Below are positions 1-6,082 of a stretch of DNA of 6,143 nucleotides, in pieces; position 1 is the first letter of the stretch, and each line of letters starts with the position of its first letter. The DNA lies in NCBI GenBank assembly GCA_903841915.1, contig CAIMKO010000513.1, positions 1-6,143 of the forward strand, in the 5' to 3' direction. This DNA comes from an uncultured Chitinophagaceae bacterium. GTDB taxonomy: Bacteria; Bacteroidota; Bacteroidia; Chitinophagales; Chitinophagaceae. Both the position numbers and the translations under genes were made by a program. The notes beneath the pieces were generated by a model. The model was given only the letters and a program-made list of their open reading frames with translations, was not told the DNA's origin and did not search any database.

Positions 1-18
1 ATAAAAAAGATTAACTAA

Positions 19-669
19 GTGAAATATTGTATCATCATCCTATTGGCAAGTACTGTGTTGGGCTGCAAGCAAAATAAAAAATTGCCCGAGCCTCAACACA
101 GGCTTCCCTTTTATAATACCGCTGATTTTACAGCTGAGTGGATGGATTCAACAACATCAGCAAATAAAAATATACATGTTATTCCGGCATTTTCTTTTAC
201 AGATCAAAATGCGGCAGTAATAACGGAGAAGAATTTCAGCAATAAAATATATGTAGCTGATTTTTTCTTTACGGCTTGTCCGGGGATTTGTAAGAAATTA
301 ACAAGTAATCTCAGTCTGGTTCAAAAAGAATTTGTGAATGATACGAATGTTCTTTTATTGTCACACAGTGTAACACCCGAAACAGATGAACCTGCAACTT
401 TAAAACAATATGCAAATAATTTTGGGGCGATCAGTAATAAATGGTTCCTCGTAACAGGTGATCGTAATGCAATCTATTCTATAGCACGTAATGCCTATTT
501 TGCCGATGAAGACCTCGGGCAAAAAAAGTCTGACAAAGACTTTCTGCATACTGAAAATATATTGTTGATTGACAAGTACAAAAGGATTCGAGGCGTGTAT
601 AAAGGAACTTCGGAACTACAGATAAAGAATCTTATCGATGATATTAAAGTTTTAGAATTGGAAAAATGA
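19..669 (+). CDS. SCO1/SenC/PrrC-family copper and thiol-redox lipoprotein
   Basis: This 216-residue protein has a thioredoxin-like SCO fold. SCO proteins bind copper and/or act as thiol reductases during assembly of the CuA site of cytochrome c oxidase, on the outer face of the cytoplasmic membrane. The sequence shows a short hydrophobic leader ending in a lipobox (V-L-G-C, Cys16), so it is probably a lipoprotein. The family CxxxC motif is present as C87-P-G-I-C91 after a hydrophobic strand (YVADFFFTA). A family-like S-V-T-P-E-T-D-E-P segment lies at about 117-125, and the distal copper-ligand histidine is H177 (F-L-H-T-E-N). All three metal/redox residues are therefore intact, and length is normal. 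The start is a GTG: an in-frame TAA lies directly before it (16-18), and the next ATG (codon 42) would remove the leader. The stop overlaps the ATG of the next gene. Family call is firm; copper chaperone versus thiol reductase cannot be decided here. Confidence 0.93.
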   Translation: MKYCIIILLASTVLGCKQNKKLPEPQHRLPFYNTADFTAEWMDSTTSANKNIHVIPAFSFTDQNAAVITEKNFSNKIYVADFFFTACPGICKKLTSNLSLVQKEFVNDTNVLLLSHSVTPETDEPATLKQYANNFGAISNKWFLVTGDRNAIYSIARNAYFADEDLGQKKSDKDFLHTENILLIDKYKRIRGVYKGTSELQIKNLIDDIKVLELEK

Positions 670-1289
670 AAAATAGCATTGTCATAACATTCATCATCTT
701 TTCGTCCTGCAAAGAGGCAAATACTTCTGAAATGCCGTCGCAGAATACTATGCAACAGATCGTAATGCCGTCAAATACGATTTTGAAAACAGATAGTTTA
801 TTGAAACTCAAAAATGGCTACTGGTTCTATTCCGATACTTTGTATTCAGGCACCATTGAAGACTATTTCCCTTCAAAGCAATTGAAAACAACAGAAACTT
901 TTTATAAAGGGAAAGAAGAAGGTTGGTATCATTCTTTTTATCCTGATGGAACAAAAGAAGCTAATCGCTATTATCATGCTGGAGAAAAGGACAGTATAAA
1001 TATAGGCTGGTGGAATAACGGAAATCTTCGTTTTGAGTATCATTTTTCCAATGGTAATTATCATGGCGATTGTAAAGAATGGTATCAAAGTGGTAAACTA
1101 TTTAAACATATCATTTATCAAAATGGCAACGAAATAAGCGGAAAGGGCTGGCGCGAAAACGGTAAACTGTTTATGAATTACGTGATGAAAGATAAGCGCA
1201 GATATGGCTTGATGAATTCGCAACTATGTTATTCATTAAAGAATGAAAAGGGAGAATTTGTGAGATCGACATCTGATACATTGAAATGA
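666..1289 (+). CDS. MORN-repeat (YwqK-like) lipoprotein coupled to the SCO gene
   Basis: This 207-residue protein starts inside the stop codon of the SCO gene (ATGA), so the two are very probably translationally coupled. It has a short hydrophobic leader ending F-S-S-C (Cys15), an acceptable though not ideal lipobox, followed by a Met/Gln/Ser/Thr-rich linker (M23, M29, M34). From about residue 59 to 182 it carries roughly five MORN_2-like units with the pattern aromatic-x-x-G-x-hydrophobic...G. Examples lie around 85-95 (E-G-W-Y...P-D-G), 113-120, 134-143 and 160-167. The C-terminal part has M170, M174, M183 and a lone Cys188. Databases often label such proteins 'toxin-antitoxin system YwqK family antitoxin'. 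Nothing here supports a toxin-antitoxin role: there is no toxin partner, and the predicted location is outside the cytoplasm. A role with SCO in copper handling or oxidase assembly is inference from gene order only. Confidence 0.82.
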   Translation: MKNSIVITFIIFSSCKEANTSEMPSQNTMQQIVMPSNTILKTDSLLKLKNGYWFYSDTLYSGTIEDYFPSKQLKTTETFYKGKEEGWYHSFYPDGTKEANRYYHAGEKDSINIGWWNNGNLRFEYHFSNGNYHGDCKEWYQSGKLFKHIIYQNGNEISGKGWRENGKLFMNYVMKDKRRYGLMNSQLCYSLKNEKGEFVRSTSDTLK

Positions 1290-1294
1290 ATTGA

Positions 1295-2740
1295 TTAAAA
1301 GGGAGGACATTCAGCTTCTTTTACTTTGTTATCAAAGGGATGAATATTCAACACAAAATATAAGCCCCCATTAAAAGTTTGTGTGCCAACTTTAAAGGCT
1401 TTATAAAAGTCAAGGCTGTGAAAACCAAGTAATAAAGCCCCCATCTTAACCGCACCCCCAACCCATAATTGTCCTTGTGTATTATATTGAATGGGCAAAT
1501 AAAGCCCCCAGAAATTTGTTTCCCATCTTGGGGTGATCGTCAACAGATTTAATTCTCTTGTCTTCAGTTTTGGTTGTGGTTGGATAGAAAAAAAGTTCAC
1601 ACTTAATTCTCCGTTGATATAAAAATGATGCCCCAGGTTTTTATCAACAGAAATGATCAGTCTTGTAGGATTCGCGATGCTAAACCGGGAATTAATACTG
1701 TCGATCGTTGTGAAAACATTTGCTAAACTATCTCGAAGTTCTTTTATTGAACCAACGTTTTGTAATTTGTTTAATAAGCCAGTGTCATTGACGTTGATTG
1801 CCGGGTTTCTTGCAGTAAAGGAACCATTTGCGGGATTGAATTTATTTACGCCAATGTCCATTATACTTACGCCGATCTTCCAGTCATAATTCGTCGGCGA
1901 AAGGGGCTGTTTGTCATATTCTGTTTGCTTCCTTACTAAATATTCAAATCCGATATTGAAATTAAATGCCGGTACTGTGTTTTTGATGAACGACTTTACG
2001 CTGCTGCCAACACTTTTTGTAGAATCATACAGATCATAATTCTGAGAATACTCGGCAGTAACGGCACCACCTGTAAGCAGGTAGTACAACTGATTACTGT
2101 TATTCTGTTGTTCTGAATAACTCAATCTCTGAACGTTTGCATGTGCACCTGAGATTCCACGCATGTATCCGATGGTTATCCCTCCGGTGAGTCTCGAGTT
2201 TTTGTTTTGCCGGATCACCTGAGAATAATTAAAATCAGCTTCTATCCAGGCACTGTTGGTGGCATAACCTTCTAAATGATCAACCACTTTATTCAAGTGT
2301 AAAAAACTCTCGGTGGTGCTGATCGTATCGGTATAATAAAATGGTGCTGTTTTAATAAAATTATAGGTCCTTCCTCTCAAGGCAAAAGCAAAGGCTTTGT
2401 TTTTATCGATATTATAACTGAAGTTAAAAAGATTAATATCAAGGGTTGTATGCTGATATCTTGATCTCAAGCCATTGGTGAATTGCATATCAGCGCTATC
2501 ATACTTTAGCAGGGATGTTTGGTTTACTACGAATAAACTATTTGCGAAAGTTATTTGAGAAGAAAGTAGGCTCATATCCCATTTGTAAGCTGCATTTGCA
2601 GTTGACGCCGGATTATTGTACATACTTGACACCCCTGCATAAGCTGATCCGCTAAGGGCATGATAGCTTTGTGCATCAACAACACGAAAGCCAAGCATCA
2701 TCATCAATACAAAAAAAAGTTTAGCAGCAGGATTATTCAT
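1295..2740 (-). CDS. Predicted outer-membrane beta-barrel protein, DUF5723-like
   Basis: This 481-residue protein has a clear signal peptide: basic K7, a hydrophobic core to about residue 18, and a likely cut after V-D-A23 before Gln24. The mature N-terminus holds Y-A-G-V-S-S-M-Y-N-N-P-A-S (34-46), the 'NPA' signature common at the start of FadL/PorV-like and DUF5723 barrels. Most of the rest is alternating polar/hydrophobic beta-strand sequence rich in Tyr, Asn and Thr. Examples are 187-194, 259-269, 286-300 (W-K-I-G-V-S-I-M-D-I-G) and 425-465. The final strand, around G-G-L-Y-F-V-L-N-I, is followed by a short tail ending C-P-P-F with a terminal Phe. I recognise the general architecture of the Bacteroidota family DUF5723 but know no tested function for it. 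The gene stands alone: it ends 5 bp from the convergent MORN gene and begins 151 bp after the Amt stop. The ATG start is well supported by the signal peptide. Confidence 0.78.
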   Translation of the reverse strand: MNNPAAKLFFVLMMMLGFRVVDAQSYHALSGSAYAGVSSMYNNPASTANAAYKWDMSLLSSQITFANSLFVVNQTSLLKYDSADMQFTNGLRSRYQHTTLDINLFNFSYNIDKNKAFAFALRGRTYNFIKTAPFYYTDTISTTESFLHLNKVVDHLEGYATNSAWIEADFNYSQVIRQNKNSRLTGGITIGYMRGISGAHANVQRLSYSEQQNNSNQLYYLLTGGAVTAEYSQNYDLYDSTKSVGSSVKSFIKNTVPAFNFNIGFEYLVRKQTEYDKQPLSPTNYDWKIGVSIMDIGVNKFNPANGSFTARNPAINVNDTGLLNKLQNVGSIKELRDSLANVFTTIDSINSRFSIANPTRLIISVDKNLGHHFYINGELSVNFFSIQPQPKLKTRELNLLTITPRWETNFWGLYLPIQYNTQGQLWVGGAVKMGALLLGFHSLDFYKAFKVGTQTFNGGLYFVLNIHPFDNKVKEAECPPF

Positions 2741-2756
2741 CAGATCTAATGATGAC

Positions 2757-2764
2757 CAAATGTA
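2757..2764 (-). promoter_or_regulatory. Candidate -7 promoter element for the DUF5723-like gene
   Basis: On the minus strand this reads TACATTTG, an exact match to the Bacteroidota -7 consensus TAnnTTTG. It lies 16 bp before the ATG at 2740, which would leave a leader of roughly 10 bases. No TTG-type -33 element stands at the usual 17-23 bp spacing; the nearest upstream TTG is about 30 bp away. The call therefore rests on one short motif plus good placement. Confidence 0.42.
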
Positions 2765-2836
2765 TGAAACTGTTTACTCAGTTCTTACTTTTAACAATAA
2801 GTGCAGATATAAAAAGGATCGAAATATTCATTGCGC

Positions 2837-2851
2837 TTCGATGAAATCGAA
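2837..2851. repeat. Small inverted repeat in the gap after the Amt gene
   Basis: TTCGAT and ATCGAA (2837-2842 and 2846-2851) form a perfect 6-bp stem with a 3-base loop, 41 bp past the Amt stop. No run of T follows directly on the minus strand, so it is a poor intrinsic terminator. It may be a weak or Rho-assisted end for the Amt transcript, or chance. The rest of the 151-bp gap (2741-2891) shows only the -7 element listed separately. Confidence 0.3.
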
Positions 2852-2891
2852 AAGTGCATCAATGATAAATTAATAAAATGGCGTTATCTGA

Positions 2892-4232
2892 TCATAACTT
2901 TTCTCCATGCTGACTCCAGTCTAATCCGTCTTTTTCTTCATCTGCAGAAACGCGTAAGGGAATGAGCCAATCTGTTACTTTTAATAAAATATAAGATCCT
3001 CCGAAAGCAAATAAGGATACGCCGATCACTGCGATCACATGCGTAAAAAATAGTTTTGTTTCTCCGAAGATCAAGCCATTATTTACTACTGCAGCATTAA
3101 TGCTTTTATGGGCAAATACAGCTGTTAAGATCATGCCTGAAATGCCGCCAACTCCATGACAGGGAAAAACATCCAATGTATCGTCTAGCGAGGTCTTGGT
3201 TCTCCATTCTACCATCAGATTGCTAACAATGCTACTGACAATACCTACCGTTAATGCATGCGGGATACTGATGAATCCTGCTGCGGGTGTAATGGCAACA
3301 AGACCAACCACTGCGCCAATACAAGTTCCCATGGCACTTGGTTTTCGGCCACGGATAGCATCAAAAATAACCCAAGCAAATGCTGCAGCAGCAGATGCTG
3401 ATGTTGTTGTGGCTAATGCGGTGGCAGCTAAAATATTTGCACCCAGTGCTGAGCCAGCATTGAATCCCAACCATCCAAACCACAATAATCCCGTACCAAG
3501 CATTACATATGTGATACGTGCGGGATTATGATTGGTCTCATTTCTTCCTTTTAAATATATGGCACTGGCTAATGCAGCCCATCCTGCACTCATGTGAACA
3601 ACGGTTCCACCCGCAAAATCCAGTACACCAAATTTTGCCAGTAGCCCGTCCGGATGCCAGGTCGCATGTGCCAAGGGTGAATAGATAAAGACGCTGAATA
3701 AAACAATGAATAAAATATAGGATGTGAATTTTATTCTTTCAGCAAAAGCTCCCGTAATTAATGCGGGTGTAATGATGGCAAATTTGAGTTGATAGAAAGC
3801 AAAAAGAACAACAGGTATTGTAGCGGCTAATTTGATACTGCCATCCGCAGATGTGATAGGGCCACCTTCAATCACCCCCTTCATCATAAAGAATGTGCTC
3901 GGATCACCAATGATACCACCGATCGATTTGCCAAAAGCCAGACTGAAGCCAACCACTACCCATAAAACACTGATCACCGACATACATATAAAACTTTGTA
4001 GCATGGTGGAAAGCACATTTTTTTTACTCACCATACCCCCATAAAAGAATGCAAGTCCCGGGGTCATGATCAATACCAAGCCGGTTGCGCAAAGCATCCA
4101 GGCAATATCTGCAGCAATAAGATCTGGATTCGGCTTTGTTGGTTTGGGTAAACTTGGAAAGAAAAGACTCAATACGATAATGACCAATAAGAGAATAAAA
4201 GGAATAAGGGCTAAGCGGCGTGTCATCGACAT
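2892..4232 (-). CDS. amt: Ammonium transporter, Amt/MEP/Rh family
   Basis: This is a 446-residue inner-membrane channel that takes up ammonium, normally as a trimer. An extra N-terminal hydrophobic segment (about 7-26) precedes the family's usual eleven helices. The pore residues are all visible: D205-F-A-G-G-T-V-V-H213 and C-H359-G-V-G-G supply the Asp and twin histidines of E. coli AmtB (D160, H168, H318). W192, F257 and S261 match W148, F215 and S219 of the binding site and gate. The Amt signature is clear around 57-66 (T-P-G-L-A-F-F-Y-G-G). The cytoplasmic tail ends E-E-K-D-G-L-D-W-S-Q-H-G-E-K-L, the conserved type that contacts PII proteins, yet no PII gene lies next to it here. Start choice: the frame extends to a TTG at 4238, but ATG at 4232 is preferred, with ATG at 4226 also possible. 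No Shine-Dalgarno sequence helps. The neighbours seem functionally unrelated. Confidence 0.96.
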   Translation of the reverse strand: MSMTRRLALIPFILLLVIIVLSLFFPSLPKPTKPNPDLIAADIAWMLCATGLVLIMTPGLAFFYGGMVSKKNVLSTMLQSFICMSVISVLWVVVGFSLAFGKSIGGIIGDPSTFFMMKGVIEGGPITSADGSIKLAATIPVVLFAFYQLKFAIITPALITGAFAERIKFTSYILFIVLFSVFIYSPLAHATWHPDGLLAKFGVLDFAGGTVVHMSAGWAALASAIYLKGRNETNHNPARITYVMLGTGLLWFGWLGFNAGSALGANILAATALATTTSASAAAAFAWVIFDAIRGRKPSAMGTCIGAVVGLVAITPAAGFISIPHALTVGIVSSIVSNLMVEWRTKTSLDDTLDVFPCHGVGGISGMILTAVFAHKSINAAVVNNGLIFGETKLFFTHVIAVIGVSLFAFGGSYILLKVTDWLIPLRVSADEEKDGLDWSQHGEKL

Positions 4233-4350
4233 AAACAAACAAAATTTAATTCGTTAGTCAAATAGATATTTTGCAAATATTAGAGCATATTTTTGAAATT
4301 CAATAACATATTTATTTTAATTATTTGAGAATATCTTATTATTCACGTCA

Positions 4351-4383
4351 TAAAATAAAAAAGTCCCAATACTATTGGGACTT
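4351..4383 (-). terminator. Intrinsic terminator of the aminotransferase gene
   Basis: AAGTCCCAAT and ATTGGGACTT (4361-4370 and 4374-4383) form a perfect 10-bp stem with a 3-base loop. On the minus strand the stem runs straight into a T-rich tract (4351-4360: TTTTATTTTA). It sits 22 bp past the aminotransferase stop, the expected place. On the plus strand the tail is weak, so it acts mainly in the minus direction. It separates aminotransferase transcription from the Amt gene. The remaining spacer (4233-4350) is very AT-rich with no exact TAnnTTTG. Confidence 0.85.
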
Positions 4384-4404
4384 CATTTATTCATAAAAAG
4401 CTGT

Positions 4405-5598
4405 TTATTTTTTTCCAGGATAAACCTGTAAAGCCTTTTCCAGGCAATCCATGGCTTTATTAATATCATCGAGATTCAGCACATAGGCTAATCTTACTTC
4501 CTGTTTGCCCAATCCTTCCGTTCCATAGAAACCGGTAGCGGGGGCCAGCATCACTGTCTGATCATTATAATTGAAATCTTCGAGCAACCACTGACAAAAA
4601 ACATCTGCATCATCGATGGGTAATTTTGCCATAGCGTAGAATGCACCGCCTGGATTTGGGCAAAATACTTTATCCATCGAATTCAGTCTTTTTACGATCA
4701 GATCCCTGCGTGATTTGTATTCTGCTTTTGTAGTATCAAAATAATTGGAAGGAAGATCGATCGCTGCTTCACCTGCAATTTGCGCAAACGAAGGCGGGCT
4801 TAATCTTGCCTGTGCAAATTTCATTACGGCATCCAGCAGACTTTTATTTTTAGTGACCAAGGCGCCAATTCTTCCACCGCAGGCACTGTATCTTTTACTG
4901 ATCGTATCCATCAATACTACATTATCATCAACTCCTGTTAAATGCATGGCGCTGATCTGTTTTCCTTCATAACAAAATTCACGATATGCTTCATCAGAAA
5001 ACAAATAGAGATCATGTTTGATGATAAGCTGTTTTAATGCCAGCATTTCAGCTTCCGTATATAAATATCCGGTTGGGTTATTCGGATTGCAGATCACGAT
5101 AGCTTTTGTTTTTGCGGTGATCTTCTTCTCAAACTCTGCAATGGCCGGTAAAGCAAAACCGCTTTCAATATTCGAGGTTACCGGAACGACCGTTACACCT
5201 GCTGCAACTACAAATCCATTATAATTGGCATAAAAAGGTTCGGGTATGATCACTTCATCTCCCGGATCAAGGCAGGCCATAAAGCCAAATAGAATGGCTT
5301 CACTTCCGCCTGTTGTAATAATGATCTGATCATATGTAACATCGATGCCAACTGTTTTATAATAACCAACCAGTTTTTTGCGATAACTCTCATTGCCTGC
5401 ACTATGACTGTATTCCAGTACTTTAAAGTTGCTGTTTCTCACAGCATCTAAAACCAGTTTAGGTGTTTCGATATCAGGCTGACCGATGTTTAGATGATAT
5501 ACTTTGATGCCTCTTTGTTTTGCAGCTTCTGCATAAGGTACCAACTTGCGAATGGGGGAGGCGGGCATTAATTGTCCGCGTTGACTTATTTGTAACAT
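4405..5598 (-). CDS. PLP-dependent aminotransferase, class I/II (AspC-like fold)
   Basis: This 397-residue cytoplasmic enzyme moves an amino group from an amino acid to a 2-oxo acid using pyridoxal phosphate. All core fold-type I residues are present. T-T-G-G-S-E (95-100) binds phosphate, and N-P-N-N-P-T-G (171-177) holds the Asn that contacts PLP. S-D202-E-A-Y205 gives the Asp and Tyr on the cofactor ring. S-K235-R-Y carries the Schiff-base lysine, G-G-R243-I-G the phosphate arginine, and E-V-R369-L the arginine that binds the substrate alpha-carboxylate. Length is typical. Where aspartate aminotransferases have Trp near the ring, this protein has P-F-Y-A-N-Y (121-126), so aspartate specificity should not be assumed and aspC is not assigned. 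The N-terminus M-P-A-S-P-I-R-K-L (11-19) followed by N-I-G-Q-P-D supports the ATG at 5598. A promoter and terminators on both sides suggest a single-gene transcript. Confidence 0.94.
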   Translation of the reverse strand: MLQISQRGQLMPASPIRKLVPYAEAAKQRGIKVYHLNIGQPDIETPKLVLDAVRNSNFKVLEYSHSAGNESYRKKLVGYYKTVGIDVTYDQIIITTGGSEAILFGFMACLDPGDEVIIPEPFYANYNGFVVAAGVTVVPVTSNIESGFALPAIAEFEKKITAKTKAIVICNPNNPTGYLYTEAEMLALKQLIIKHDLYLFSDEAYREFCYEGKQISAMHLTGVDDNVVLMDTISKRYSACGGRIGALVTKNKSLLDAVMKFAQARLSPPSFAQIAGEAAIDLPSNYFDTTKAEYKSRRDLIVKRLNSMDKVFCPNPGGAFYAMAKLPIDDADVFCQWLLEDFNYNDQTVMLAPATGFYGTEGLGKQEVRLAYVLNLDDINKAMDCLEKALQVYPGKK

Positions 5599-5602
5599 GG
5601 CA

Positions 5603-5633
5603 CAAAGATAGCAGCCCTATTACAGCATACAAA
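5603..5633 (-). promoter_or_regulatory. Bacteroidota-type promoter of the aminotransferase gene
   Basis: On the minus strand TTTG (5630-5633) is followed after 19 bp by TATCTTTG (5603-5610). This fits the Bacteroidota pattern of a TTTG -33 box and a TAnnTTTG -7 box at the usual spacing. Only four bases (TGCC) lie between the -7 box and the ATG at 5598. With a start site a few bases after the box, the mRNA would begin at or within a base or two of the start codon. The -33 box overlaps the T-tract of the upstream terminator. Confidence 0.65.
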
Positions 5634-5665
5634 AGAAAAACGCTGTTAGTTTCCTAACAGCGTTT
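5631..5665 (-). terminator. Intrinsic terminator of the DUF1573 gene
   Basis: CGCTGTTAG and CTAACAGCG (5641-5649 and 5654-5662) form a perfect 9-bp stem with a 4-base loop, extended by three A-T pairs outside. On the minus strand the stem is followed by TTTTTCTTTT (down to 5631). It lies about 32 bp past the DUF1573 stop and separates that gene from the aminotransferase. A few T residues also follow on the plus strand, but no plus-strand gene ends nearby. Confidence 0.87.
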
Positions 5666-5696
5666 CTATTCAAAACAAGCGTTAATTATTTTTCAT

Positions 5697-6056
5697 TTAC
5701 AGTACTTCACCATCGATACTGAGTACAGTTGGTGAATCTATATTTGCAAATTTTACATTCACATTTTTATGGAATGCACCTGATGCTGCAGCATTGAATG
5801 TTACTTTTATTTTCCCTTCTTTCCCTTTGGCAATTGGCTGTTTAGGATAATCCGGAGTAGTGCAACCACAGTCGGCTGTAGCCACTTCTACCACTAAAGG
5901 TTTTGTACCTGCATTCGTAAAAGTGAAGGTATAAGTTACAGGTGTTCCTTTTTTTATCTTTCCGAAACTATGTTTCGTATTACTGAATTTTACCGATTCC
6001 TGTGCAAAGCTGATTATGGAAACCAATAAAAATGCAGCGAGTAAGATCTTCTTCAT
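5697..6056 (-). CDS. Small secreted DUF1573 protein
   Basis: This 119-residue protein has a signal peptide (M-K-K, hydrophobic core 4-17, likely cut after A18 before Gln19), leaving about 100 residues of Ig/ASPM-like beta sandwich. DUF1573 hallmarks are visible. H-S-F-G-K-I-K-K-G (29-37) is followed by Y-T-F-T-F-T-N-A-G-T-K-P-L (42-54), then A-D-C63-G-C65-T-T-P (61-68) and G-K-I-K-V-T-F-N (81-88). It carries one domain and nothing else, which is normal for the short Bacteroidota members. The family is common in Bacteroidota and its function is unknown to me; the C-G-C motif could form a disulfide or bind metal, which is inference. The gene begins 26 bp after the stop of a partial upstream gene, with no TAnnTTTG between, so the two are probably co-transcribed. 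A strong terminator follows. Confidence 0.92.
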   Translation of the reverse strand: MKKILLAAFLLVSIISFAQESVKFSNTKHSFGKIKKGTPVTYTFTFTNAGTKPLVVEVATADCGCTTPDYPKQPIAKGKEGKIKVTFNAAASGAFHKNVNVKFANIDSPTVLSIDGEVL

Positions 6057-6082
6057 GAGGATAATGATTTTTGATTTTTCTG

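Noticed and set aside
1..18. Possible last codons of an upstream plus-strand gene (I-K-K-I-N-stop) abutting the SCO start
   Set aside because: Only five codons are visible and AT-rich spacer DNA would give the same picture, so it cannot be called a gene. It fits an upstream operon member but does not show one.
495..755. Minus-strand open frame of 86 codons across the SCO/MORN junction
   Set aside because: It overlaps two well-supported coupled genes on the opposite strand, and its Ser/Arg/Cys-rich content is typical of a shadow frame.
666..1289. Toxin-antitoxin module suggested by the YwqK-like MORN repeats
   Set aside because: No toxin gene is adjacent, the protein has a lipoprotein leader, and its partner is SCO. 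The antitoxin name is a database label, not supported here.
1653..1889. Plus-strand open frame of 78 codons opposite the DUF5723-like gene
   Set aside because: It is antisense to a complete signal-peptide-bearing gene, with no recognisable motif or promoter.
3196..3531. Plus-strand open frame of 111 codons opposite the Amt gene
   Set aside because: It lies wholly antisense to a well-conserved transporter. Its Ala/Pro/Asn-rich, repetitive sequence is the mirror of the Amt Ala/Gly-rich helices, with no independent support.
4351..4383. Inverted repeat as a mobile-element end or attachment site
   Set aside because: The hairpin plus T-tract placed 22 bp after a stop codon is fully explained as an intrinsic terminator. 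No transposase or target duplication is present.
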